The notes beneath the pieces are model-generated. The model made no database searches and had not been told where the DNA came from. It worked only from the letters and a program-made list of their open reading frames with translations. DNA of 64,000 nucleotides from S015-6 sp964384945 (GTDB lineage Bacteria > Desulfobacterota > DSWW01), in the NCBI GenBank assembly GCA_964384945.1, contig CAYLMK010000005.1, positions 124,001 through 188,000 on the forward strand, read 5' to 3'. Position 1 is the stretch's first letter. The number at the start of each line of letters is the position of its first letter. The translations under genes and the position numbers were made by a program. Shown here piece after piece: positions 53,742-61,117 of this stretch.

Positions 53742-55832
53742 TCAGCTCAGCTCCGCTTCAAGGCTCGCCGGGTCCGTCACCGGGCGTCTGCACGCATATC
53801 CCTCGCAGACATAGGCTGCGGGCCGGCCGTCCACGGGGCCCATGGACTCCGTGTACGGTGCGAGAGCAGCCAATCTTCGTCCCTCCTCTCCTCCGGGACG
53901 CAGAAGCACTACTTTGTTCGGCAGGAACCGTCTCTGGACCGTCCGCAGCATGCTCTGCGTTCCCTCATCCTCCGGATCGCCCGCGATGACGATCTCACGG
54001 CCGGGGCCGATCAGGAAATCCAGGGCGCCCAGGAACTGGGTGTACCCCGCCGGATAGGCGAGGATCGAGGGGGCGAACGTCTGGCACATCCGGGCAGCCT
54101 TCACCTCCCACTCCTGCCTCCCCACCATGCGCGAGAGCCGAAGAAGGTTGGAAGCCGCGACCGAATTCCCGGACGGCAGGGCTCCGTCGTAGGCCTCCTT
54201 GCTCTGCACGATGAGCGCCTCGTTCTGGCTGCCGGAATAAAAGAAGCCTCCCCCGGAAGGATCCCAGAAGAGATCATTCATCGAATCCTGGAAGGTCAGG
54301 GCCGCTTCGAGGAAGCGCAGCGCGAACGTCGCCTCGTACGCCTCGAGAAGCCCCCAGACGAAAAAGGCGTAATCATCCAGGTAGCCGGGAACCGCAGACT
54401 CTCCCTCCCGGTAGCGCCGAAGAAGGAAACGCTTGTCTTTTACCAGCTTATGCAAAATGAAATCAATAGCCTTGCAGGCCGCGTCCCGGTAGGCCGGCTC
54501 GCCGAAGGCCTGGTAGCCCTTGGCCAGCGCCGCGATCATCAGGCCGTTCCACGAGGTTAAAACCTTGTCGTCCTTCAACGGATGGATGCGTCCTTCCCGT
54601 ACCTGAAAGAGCCTCTCCCTCGACCGCTCCAGGGTCTGCCGCAGCCGGGCCTCGGGGATGCCCGTTTTGCCCGAAAAGACGGCCATGTCTTCCGGGAGAT
54701 AAGGAATGCTCCGTCCGCCCTCGAAGTTGCCCTCCGCGCGTATCCCGTAGAACCGGCAGAAGAGGTCTCCCGTCTCCTCGCCGAGATGGGCCTTCACTTC
54801 CTCGGGCGTCCAGACGTAGAACAGGCCTTCCTCCCCCTCGCTGTCGGCATCCTCCCCGGAGTAGAAGCCTCCCTCGGGGGAGGTGAGGTCCCGGAGCACG
54901 TACGTGAAGATTTCCCGGGCGACGGCGCCGTAACGGCCTTCCCCGAGAGACTGGCATGCTTCCGTGTAGGCCATGGCCAGGAGGGCCTGGTCATAAAGCA
55001 TCTTCTCGAAGTGCGGCACGAGCCACCGATCGTCCACGCTGTATCGGTGGAAGCCGAACCCGATCTGATCGAACATCCCGCCCCTGCGCATCGCCTCAAG
55101 CGTCTTTTCCGCCATGGCCCGGGCCGGGCCGTTTCCCCTGCGGACGTCCCACCTGAGGAGAAAGGTGAGGTTGTGAGGCGTGGGAAACTTCGGCGCCCTG
55201 CCGAAGCCACCCCATTCCGGATCAAAGGCGGATGCGAGCTGGTCGCAGCCCTTGGCGAGAACCCTTTCGTCAAGGGGGGCCTCCCCGGCGGCCGCCTCCT
55301 GCCGAGGGCGAAGGGCCTCGGTGATTTGCTCCCCAGCCTGCTCGAACCGCGTCCTATCCCGGCTCCAGAGCTCGGCGATTCCCCGCAGAAGGTCCTTGAA
55401 GCCGGTCATGCCCATGCGGCTTTCCTTCGGGAAGTAGGTGCCCGCAAAGAAAGGCTTGCCCTCCGGCGTCATGAATACCGTCAGCGGCCACCCGCCTCTC
55501 CGGGTCATGGCCTGGCACGCAGCCATGTAGACCCCATCCACGTCCGGCCGCTCCTCCCGATCCACCTTGATGGAAACAAAGGACGAATTGAGGATCTGAG
55601 CCACTTCCTGGTCCTCGAAGGACTCGTGGGCCATCACGTGGCACCAGTGGCATGTGGCATACCCGACCGACAGAAAGACCGGCTTGCCCTCTTCCCGCGC
55701 CTTCCGGAAGGCATCCTCTCCCCACGGAAACCAGTCGACCGGGTTTCCCGCATGCTGGAGGAGGTAGGGGCTCTTTTCCTTGGCCAGGCGGTTGGGTCCC
55801 GCGCGGTTGCGGTGGGTTTCAACGGGATTCAT
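53742..55832 (-). CDS. Thioredoxin-fold DUF255 protein (YyaL/SSP411 family)
   Basis: A 696-residue protein. The N-terminal thioredoxin-like domain (about 1-165) carries ATCHWCHVMAHESF, a CxxC within the conserved WCHVM motif. An (alpha/alpha)6 glycosidase-like barrel follows (about 190-690; FGRAPKFPTP, MFDQIGFGFHRYSVD, HFEKMLYDQA, TSWNGLMIAALAKG). The family is widespread but of unsettled function, possibly N-acylglucosamine 2-epimerase- or cellobiose-related. The ATG at 55832 is taken; the ribosome site is weak. It lies directly upstream of nqrB in the same direction. Confidence 0.92.
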   Translation of the reverse strand: MNPVETHRNRAGPNRLAKEKSPYLLQHAGNPVDWFPWGEDAFRKAREEGKPVFLSVGYATCHWCHVMAHESFEDQEVAQILNSSFVSIKVDREERPDVDGVYMAACQAMTRRGGWPLTVFMTPEGKPFFAGTYFPKESRMGMTGFKDLLRGIAELWSRDRTRFEQAGEQITEALRPRQEAAAGEAPLDERVLAKGCDQLASAFDPEWGGFGRAPKFPTPHNLTFLLRWDVRRGNGPARAMAEKTLEAMRRGGMFDQIGFGFHRYSVDDRWLVPHFEKMLYDQALLAMAYTEACQSLGEGRYGAVAREIFTYVLRDLTSPEGGFYSGEDADSEGEEGLFYVWTPEEVKAHLGEETGDLFCRFYGIRAEGNFEGGRSIPYLPEDMAVFSGKTGIPEARLRQTLERSRERLFQVREGRIHPLKDDKVLTSWNGLMIAALAKGYQAFGEPAYRDAACKAIDFILHKLVKDKRFLLRRYREGESAVPGYLDDYAFFVWGLLEAYEATFALRFLEAALTFQDSMNDLFWDPSGGGFFYSGSQNEALIVQSKEAYDGALPSGNSVAASNLLRLSRMVGRQEWEVKAARMCQTFAPSILAYPAGYTQFLGALDFLIGPGREIVIAGDPEDEGTQSMLRTVQRRFLPNKVVLLRPGGEEGRRLAALAPYTESMGPVDGRPAAYVCEGYACRRPVTDPASLEAELS

Positions 55833-55878
55833 ATTGTCTTTTTCATGTATAGGAAGGACACGGGTGAACAAAGTCGAA

Positions 55879-55911
55879 CGGGACCCGCCCTCATCGGGCA
55901 TGCCGGTCCCG
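55879..55911 (-). terminator. Stem-loop between ferritin and the DUF255 gene
   Basis: A perfect 7-base stem CGGGACC (55879-55885) / GGTCCCG (55905-55911) with an inner GCCC/GGGC stem. On the minus strand it is followed by a modestly T-rich stretch. It may attenuate or process the transcript between the oxygen-defence genes and the DUF255-nqr genes. Confidence 0.5.
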
Positions 55912-55962
55912 GCAACCGGAGAAGGGCGAGCCCCGTCCGTCCTTGTCCCGATTCCCCTCAGA

Positions 55963-56475
55963 TCATTCGGCTGCCGCAGGAGGGGTGAAGACCCGCTGGG
56001 CGAGCTCCTGGTCGATCATGAAGAGTCCGCCTCCGTCGCCGCCGATGAGTTTCAGCTTCTGGGCCACCTCGTCGACGCTTGCCTCCTCCTCCACCTGTTC
56101 GCTGACGAACCACTGGAGGAAATTGTTGCTGGCATGGTCCTTTTCTTCCAGGGCGAGGTTCACCAGGTCGTTGATCCGGCCTGACACGAAACACTCGTGC
56201 TCGTACGCATCCTGGAATGCGGCCAGGGGGGACTCCCATTCCTTCGGCGGGGCCTTTGCCTCGAGCAGGGTGACCCGTCCGCCCCGCTCGTTGATGAAAT
56301 CGAAGAACTTCATCGCGTGCGCGGCCTCTTCCATGGCCTGCACCCGCATCCAGTTGGCGAATCCGTTCAAGTTGATCGAAAGAAAGTAGGCCGACATCGA
56401 CAGGTAGAGGTAACCGGAATAAAGCTCCCAGTTGATCTGCTCATTGAAAGCCTTCTCGACCTTTTTCCCGAGCAT
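55963..56475 (-). CDS. ftnA: Non-haem ferritin
   Basis: A 170-residue ferritin that oxidises and stores iron. Ferroxidase ligands are visible: INWELYSGYLYLSMSAYF (glutamate near 17), MEEAAHAMKFFDF (EExxH near 49-53), and FVSEQVEEE (near 127). Length is typical of bacterial FtnA. The start is 5 bases after the desulfoferrodoxin stop, so the two are cotranslated. Iron storage next to superoxide and peroxide reductases limits Fenton chemistry. Confidence 0.95.
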   Translation of the reverse strand: MLGKKVEKAFNEQINWELYSGYLYLSMSAYFLSINLNGFANWMRVQAMEEAAHAMKFFDFINERGGRVTLLEAKAPPKEWESPLAAFQDAYEHECFVSGRINDLVNLALEEKDHASNNFLQWFVSEQVEEEASVDEVAQKLKLIGGDGGGLFMIDQELAQRVFTPPAAAE

Positions 56476-56480
56476 GACAT

Positions 56481-56855
56481 CTACCCCTTCCAGAGTCCAT
56501 GAAGATTGCAGTACTCCCTGGCCACCACCTTATCCTCTTTGATGTTGAACAGGGCCTCAGGGGATTCGCCCGGGTTCAGAAACTGGCGATACACCTTGCC
56601 TCCCGCCAGGATCTCGACCCATTCGATGTAATGCTTTTCCTCCATCGGATGAGGCACGCTCCCGACCTTCACCTTTACCCCCGCGGCCGTGCAATCCAGC
56701 ACCGGTACATGCTTCTCCTTGGCCGCGTCCACGGTGTTTTCCTTGAACAGCTTCATCTCCTTGCCGCAGCAAACGAGGGCCCCCTTGCCTCCGTGAAGGA
56801 CCTCAACGATGTTCCCGCATACTTCGCATTTGTAGATCTCGAGTTTCGCCGGCAT
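56481..56855 (-). CDS. dfx: Desulfoferrodoxin (superoxide reductase, two-iron class)
   Basis: A 124-residue superoxide reductase. The N-terminal desulforedoxin-like Fe(SCys)4 site has KCEVCGNIVEV (C10, C13) and VCCGKEM (C29, C30). The catalytic Fe(His)4Cys centre includes EKHVPVLD, PHPMEEKHYIEWVE and REYCNLHGLW. It reduces superoxide to peroxide without making O2, with electrons from rubredoxin. It lies between tpx and ferritin in the operon. Confidence 0.97.
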   Translation of the reverse strand: MPAKLEIYKCEVCGNIVEVLHGGKGALVCCGKEMKLFKENTVDAAKEKHVPVLDCTAAGVKVKVGSVPHPMEEKHYIEWVEILAGGKVYRQFLNPGESPEALFNIKEDKVVAREYCNLHGLWKG

Positions 56856-56894
56856 CTTCTTTCTCCTTTCTTCTTCCGGTCTTTTCTCAGAATG

Positions 56895-57413
56895 TCACGA
56901 AAGCAGCTTTTCCGCCGCCTTCAGGGCGGCCTCATAGTCCGGCTCACGGGCGATCTCGCCCACAAGCTGCTGGTAGCGGATGATCCCCTTCCGGTCCACA
57001 ACGAAGACCGCACGGGCCAGCAGGCGCAGCTCCTTGATGAGCACCCCGTAGGCCGCGCCGAAGGAGGCATCGCGGTGATCGGACAGCGTCCTGACCCGGT
57101 CGATGCCCGCCGCCCCGCACCAGCGCTTCTGCGCAAAGGGCAGATCCATGCTGATGACCAGGACGGCAACATCCGGGCCCAGCCCGGAGGCCTCCTGATT
57201 GAAACGCCTTGCCTCCACGTCACAAACGGGTGTATCGAGGGACGGCACGGTCACGAGCAGGCAAACCTTCCCCTCGAAGCTCGACCGGGTGACCGTGCCC
57301 AGATCGTTGCCCAGGAGGTTGAAGTCAGGGGCCTTGTCCCCCACCCCGAGTCCGTCCCCGACCAGCGTCAGGGGCATGCCCTGAAACGTCACGAGTCCTT
57401 TTCTTTCTTTCAC
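56895..57413 (-). CDS. tpx: Thiol peroxidase, atypical 2-Cys peroxiredoxin
   Basis: A 172-residue Tpx-type peroxiredoxin. The peroxidatic cysteine is in SLDTPVCDVEARRFNQEA (about residue 61) and the resolving cysteine in RWCGAAGIDRVRTLSDHRD (about 96). The GTG start at 57413 is chosen because AAGGAG lies about 6 bases upstream; the frame further upstream overlaps rubrerythrin in antisense of its codon use. Reduction would be by thioredoxin. Second gene of the rbr operon. Confidence 0.94.
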   Translation of the reverse strand: MKERKGLVTFQGMPLTLVGDGLGVGDKAPDFNLLGNDLGTVTRSSFEGKVCLLVTVPSLDTPVCDVEARRFNQEASGLGPDVAVLVISMDLPFAQKRWCGAAGIDRVRTLSDHRDASFGAAYGVLIKELRLLARAVFVVDRKGIIRYQQLVGEIAREPDYEAALKAAEKLLS

Positions 57414-57453
57414 CGCAGACTCCTTCTCGAATGTGTCGACTCGGCGGATCCTC

Positions 57454-58026
57454 TCACCAGTTCTCCGCCAGCAGTTCGAAAAAGGCCTGCGGATGCGCGC
57501 AGGCGGGGCAGGCGGCCGGCGCCTCGACTCCTTCGTGCAGGTAGCCGCAGTTGATGCAGCGCCAGACAACCGGGGCCTTCTTCTTGAATACGGTTCCGGC
57601 CTCCACGTTCGACAGGAGCCCGAGGTACCTCCTCTCGTGCTGCTTCTCCGCAACGCTGACATACTCGAACACCTTGGCTACGGCATCGAAACCCTCTTCC
57701 TTCGCCACCTTGGCGAAACCGGGGTACATCTCGGTCCACTCGTAATGCTCCCCCGCGGCGGCGGCCTTCAGGTTCTCGGCGGTCGAGCCGATCACGCCGG
57801 CCGGGAAGGCGGCCCTGACCTCGGCCTCGCCGCCCTGAAGGAACGAGAAGAACCTTTTTGCATGCTCCTTTTCCTGGTCCGCCGTTTCCGCAAAGATCTG
57901 GGCGATCTGGATGAGTCCCTCTTTCCTCGCCTCGCCGGCTGCGTAGGTGTAACGGTTCCTCGCCTGGGACTCCCCGGCAAAGGCCGTGATGAGGTTCTTT
58001 TCCGTCTTGGACCCTTTCATCTGCAT
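57454..58026 (-). CDS. rbr: Rubrerythrin
   Basis: A 190-residue peroxide-reducing protein. The ferritin-like di-iron domain has FAGESQARNRYTYAA (about 15), ADQEKEHAKRFF (about 49) and SVAEKQHERRYLGLL (about 125). The C-terminal rubredoxin-like site has CINCGYLHEG (about 156) and CPACAHPQAFFE (about 172). AGGAGAAACGAG precedes the ATG at 58026. It is the first gene of the oxygen-defence operon and lies about 170 bases from the promoter. Confidence 0.97.
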   Translation of the reverse strand: MQMKGSKTEKNLITAFAGESQARNRYTYAAGEARKEGLIQIAQIFAETADQEKEHAKRFFSFLQGGEAEVRAAFPAGVIGSTAENLKAAAAGEHYEWTEMYPGFAKVAKEEGFDAVAKVFEYVSVAEKQHERRYLGLLSNVEAGTVFKKKAPVVWRCINCGYLHEGVEAPAACPACAHPQAFFELLAENW

Positions 58027-58200
58027 CTCGTTTCTCCTTTCCGCCCGTCTTTTCCATGCGGGCCTGGGTTGGGGATGGGGCTGAAAACAAAGCACTCAGG
58101 TAAGCCGAGTGACAGGCCTCCACTGCACAGCGCGTCCAAGTTCTCCCCAGCAGTTCCGAAGAGGGGATTCTGCTACTTCAAGGAAACATATTGAATTCAA

Positions 58201-58230
58201 ATTGTAATTCTTGCTGCAAGTTAGTGGTAA
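58201..58230 (-). promoter_or_regulatory. Promoter of the rbr-tpx-dfx-ftn operon
   Basis: On the minus strand, TTACCA (58230-58225), an 18-base spacer and TACAAT (58206-58201). The transcript start would be near 58194, giving a 5' leader of about 168 bases. Confidence 0.5.
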
Positions 58231-58241
58231 CTATTACTAAC
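58220..58241. promoter_or_regulatory. Candidate operator: 22-base palindrome over the -35 box
   Basis: Arms GTTAGTGGTAA and CTATTACTAAC are inverted repeats with 8 of 11 matching positions, perfect in the outer six bases (GTTAGT/ACTAAC). It covers the -35 element of the rbr promoter. The AT-rich palindrome and the oxygen-defence targets suggest a Fur/PerR-class repressor, but no such regulator gene lies in the window. Confidence 0.5.
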
Positions 58242-58479
58242 AGGCTATTTTGCGGCAGGAGTGGTCGTCTTGTCAAGAGACCGTCTTCGAGTATTCTTTC
58301 GACCGAAATTCCAAACTCGCCTCGAGCAAAGGCCTCTCGGGCCATGGCACATGGGCCCTCAGAAATAGCCACAGCAAAGTGTTGGATGCAGCCTCGCTCG
58401 AAAAAGGATCGCCCTGAAGAGGCTTTCGCACCGCTCAGGGCCCGTTTCTGTTCCCTCGACCCTCTCACCGATCCGGCAT

Positions 58480-59295
58480 TCAGGTCAGAAAGCTCATTAC
58501 GGACGAGATACCGTGAACATGGTCCCCAATACGCCGCATGCGGTCGAGTTCCTCTTCGCTCATGGGAGGCGCCTTCAGGGCCAAGAGGCCGGCGGACATC
58601 TCTTCATCGTTCTTGGGTCCGCAGATGGCGACATGAACGGCGGGATGGGACAGAGCGAAGCGGTAGCAGTCCGCTGCCGTGGGAGGGGAGGAAATGCCCG
58701 GGGGCATCTTTTTCGGATCGAGGAGGTCGCCCCAGCGCGTATTGGTGAACGAGGCGATGCCCGGGGCCTGCGCTTGCGGCAGATGGGGGAAGATCTCCTG
58801 TTCCGCCCCCCGATGCGCAGCGTTGTACCGGATGTGAAATACGTCATAGCGGCCGTCGCACAGGTACTGCCGGAACAGGAGACGTTGATGGCTCGAGATG
58901 CCGAGGAAGCGGAACCGGCCCTTCTCTTTCAATCGATCCACGGCATCCAGAATTCTCCTTCCGGGCGGGCGGTCATACCATCCGAGGAGAAGGATGTCGG
59001 CCCGGTCGATGCGCAGGTTGCGCAGCCCGGTCTCCACGCTCCTGTGGATCCATGCCGCCTGTCGGACATAGCATTGCAGCACAACGATCAGGTCGTCTCT
59101 GTGGGAGCGGGCGATTTCGCGAATCGCCAGGCCCATCCCCGCGGTTCGCACGGAGCCCCAGAAGAAGTAATTCACGCCCTTATCGAAGGCCACGCGGCAG
59201 GCCTTCTCCGAGACACCGTATGCGGATCCGATGCCCAGACGGGAAGCCTGGAGACCGGTTCGGCCCAGAGCCACCTTTCGGGAGAAATCGCTCAT
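58480..59295 (-). CDS. Aldo/keto reductase-fold protein with altered catalytic tetrad
   Basis: A 271-residue AKR-barrel protein (ALGRTGLQASRLGIGSAYG; HRSVETGLRNLRIDRADILLLGWYD; FRFLGISSHQR). The usual Asp-Tyr pair (NxxDTAxxYG) reads NYFFWGSVRT. The lysine strand reads VVLQCYVR, and the histidine of LLLH reads LLLG. All four canonical catalytic residues seem replaced, so it may have lost or changed activity. No C-terminal iron-sulfur motif is present. The ATG at 59295 follows AGGAGGAGAAAG and overlaps the stop of a tiny upstream gene. Confidence 0.8.
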   Translation of the reverse strand: MSDFSRKVALGRTGLQASRLGIGSAYGVSEKACRVAFDKGVNYFFWGSVRTAGMGLAIREIARSHRDDLIVVLQCYVRQAAWIHRSVETGLRNLRIDRADILLLGWYDRPPGRRILDAVDRLKEKGRFRFLGISSHQRLLFRQYLCDGRYDVFHIRYNAAHRGAEQEIFPHLPQAQAPGIASFTNTRWGDLLDPKKMPPGISSPPTAADCYRFALSHPAVHVAICGPKNDEEMSAGLLALKAPPMSEEELDRMRRIGDHVHGISSVMSFLT

Positions 59296-59420
59296 TGGCT
59301 TTCTCCTCCTTCCGCGTCTCCCCTCTCCGGGATCCGGGGCAGACCGAGGAGCTCGAAAACCCCCAACAGCGCGACCGACAGACGCCTGACCAGATCCTTG
59401 AATCGACCCGCAAGACCCAT
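59292..59420 (-). CDS. 42-residue protein translationally coupled to the AKR-like gene
   Basis: A short reading frame with an excellent AAGGAGGAAAAC ribosome site directly before its ATG (59420). It ends in an ATGA overlap with the next gene. The product begins MGLAGRFKDLVRRLSVALLG, with a basic amphipathic helix followed by a hydrophobic stretch (SVALLGVFELLGL), a proline break and an acidic tail. It could be a small membrane-associated protein or a coupling leader. No family is recognised. Confidence 0.65.
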   Translation of the reverse strand: MGLAGRFKDLVRRLSVALLGVFELLGLPRIPERGDAEGGESQ

Positions 59421-59821
59421 GTTTTCCTCCTTGATCCCTGCTTCTGCCGCCACACGGATCGGGCCTTCCCGCCCGGGCCTCTTGCCTGCTGCCCCGCGAA
59501 CCGGGAAGCGGCAAACCCGAGGTTACGATTGTGCAACGGCCCGGACCGTCGGTCAACTCCGCGGCAACCGCCTGTGTGCCCCGGGGATCCGCGTCGCGTT
59601 TCGAAGCCGGCACGGAGTCCGCATCTGTTCCCGAAGCCGGCTCGCTCACGACGAGCGCCGAACGAAACATTTGCTCTCCTTTCGGAATCAATAGAGCTGA
59701 GTTCGGCGTTCGATACGATTCATGACCGCCGCGGCGCATGGCACGGCGCGAAGCCTCCGTGCCATCACGGGTTCTTCCGATCCTCGTTTCGATGAAAACT
59801 TTTTGACAGAGGGGGTATCGA
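59421..59821. other. 401-base divergent spacer between the AKR operon and the lyase gene
   Basis: It holds the AKR-operon promoter (listed separately). It also holds an ATG at 59670 on the minus strand with a good GAAAGGAGAGCAA site but a non-coding-like frame behind it. The lyase gene has GAGGGGGTATCGA before its ATG, but no clear plus-strand -35/-10 pair is seen. Confidence 0.4.
59528..59556 (-). promoter_or_regulatory. Promoter of the small-ORF/AKR operon
   Basis: On the minus strand, TTGACC (59556-59551), a 17-base spacer and CACAAT (59533-59528). The transcript would start near 59521, about 100 bases before the 42-residue gene. Confidence 0.5.
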
Positions 59822-61081
59822 ATGGGAAACACAGACCTTGGCCCCTACCACGACATGCTCGCCGGGTTTCAGCAGAGGCGGCGGGAATTGTTGGCAGAGT
59901 CGGACCGCAACCACGCACCCGGCCTTCATCTCAAGTTTCTCCGGCAGCAGGCACATTTCACCACCCCTGCAAGCAGTTACGACATGGCGCTCAAGGCGGT
60001 CGAGAAGGGCAGTAGCGCAGCGGCCAGGATCCTGGAGAAGTTTCACATCTCCCTGGCCGAGCTTTCGGAAACGCTCGAAGTGCCCGTATCCGCCCTCGAG
60101 GCAGAGCTGGGAGCCGAGCCCCACTCGCCCTTTGTCATGATCGACAGCGAAGACGCCCAGGCCCTTCGGGAGGACGTGATCCTGCGCGGCCGCGAAAACG
60201 CGATCCGGATCTTCCGGGAGGCGAGCTGGGGACCCACACTGCGCTTTTACCGGCCGAGCGGGCTGCGCCTGGATTTCTGCCTGGACGACCTGATCACCGT
60301 TCTCACCCAGGCAGGCAACGACCTGCCTCCCGAGGCCTATCCCATCGACGGGATCGTATGGCCCAAGGCGGAACAGCCCGAGGAGATCGCCTTCGTCTGC
60401 GAGCTGCTCGAAGCCATCGAAGAACGGGTCGGCCTCGAGAAGAACCGGATCAAACTCGAGTTCCTCGTCGAGTCCGGATGGGCGGTGGCACAACTGCCGC
60501 TTCTCGTCAAGGCCTGCACGCCCCGGCTGGCGGGCATCATCTTCGGTATTGCGGATTACTCGGCCGACATCGGGCTCCCCACGATCCACAACAACCATCC
60601 GGTCTGCGACTGGGCCCGCGCGGCCATTGTGAACATGGCCGGCGCGGCCGGGGTTCCGGCCATCGACAACATGACCGTGGACTATCCGGTGGCGGACAGC
60701 CGCCTGTCCGAGGGGGAAAACCACCTGTTCATCAAGAAAAGGATCAAACACGTCTTCGACGATGCGCGGCACGGGCAGCAGCTCGGCATGGATGGGAAAT
60801 GGGTGGGGCACCCGCTGCAGCTCTTCGCGGTGCGGCTCGCATACAGGATGGCCTTGCCCGAGGAGGAGATCCGGGCCGAAACAGAGAAGATCTTGCATTA
60901 TGCCCGGGCCGTGGCGGAGGAAAAGGGGGCCACGATCATTGAAGGCGTCATGAGCGACCGGGCCACCGACCGGCACGCACGAAACAAGCTTCGCAAGGCC
61001 ATCGCGCTGGGCCTGCTCGATCCGCAGAAGGGAGTCGAGCTGGGGCTGATCAGCCGCCAGGAGTACCTGGAAATTTCGTAA
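59822..61081 (+). CDS. HpcH/HpaI-CitE-like CoA lyase, putative beta-methylmalyl-CoA/malyl-CoA lyase
   Basis: A 419-residue member of the CitE/malyl-CoA lyase superfamily, which cleaves malyl-CoA-type thioesters to glyoxylate and acyl-CoA. Metal-site residues are recognisable as E217 in LEFLVESGWA and D245 in FGIADYSADIG, 28 apart as in malyl-CoA lyases. An extra helical N-terminal region of about 100 residues makes it longer than the usual 310-350. The specific substrate is inferred from the next two genes (methylsuccinyl-CoA dehydrogenase and mesaconyl-CoA hydratase). GAGGGGGTATCGA precedes the ATG. Confidence 0.75.
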   Translation: MGNTDLGPYHDMLAGFQQRRRELLAESDRNHAPGLHLKFLRQQAHFTTPASSYDMALKAVEKGSSAAARILEKFHISLAELSETLEVPVSALEAELGAEPHSPFVMIDSEDAQALREDVILRGRENAIRIFREASWGPTLRFYRPSGLRLDFCLDDLITVLTQAGNDLPPEAYPIDGIVWPKAEQPEEIAFVCELLEAIEERVGLEKNRIKLEFLVESGWAVAQLPLLVKACTPRLAGIIFGIADYSADIGLPTIHNNHPVCDWARAAIVNMAGAAGVPAIDNMTVDYPVADSRLSEGENHLFIKKRIKHVFDDARHGQQLGMDGKWVGHPLQLFAVRLAYRMALPEEEIRAETEKILHYARAVAEEKGATIIEGVMSDRATDRHARNKLRKAIALGLLDPQKGVELGLISRQEYLEIS

Positions 61082-61117
61082 CGAAACGCCCCCGTCCGGA
61101 GGGAGAGGCCTGGAGTC

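Larger units (their letters stand above)
58027..58479. other. 453-base regulatory spacer upstream of rubrerythrin
   Basis: An unusually AT-rich core (about 58185-58260) in an otherwise GC-rich window contains the promoter and palindrome listed separately. A 96-codon minus-strand frame across 58178-58468 has no ribosome site and ends inside the promoter, so it is not called. No RNA gene was recognised. Confidence 0.5.

Noticed and set aside
58178..58468. 96-codon minus-strand frame that could have been a regulator gene for the rbr operon
   Set aside because: There is no helix-turn-helix or metal motif and no ribosome site, and its end lies in the promoter and operator region.
59296..59670. 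ATG at 59670 with a good GAAAGGAGAGCAA site, in frame with the AKR-like gene, suggesting a 125-residue N-terminal extension
   Set aside because: The stretch is Gly/Arg/Pro-rich without coding character, and it overlaps a promoter and the better-supported 42-residue gene. The AKR fold starts normally at 59295.
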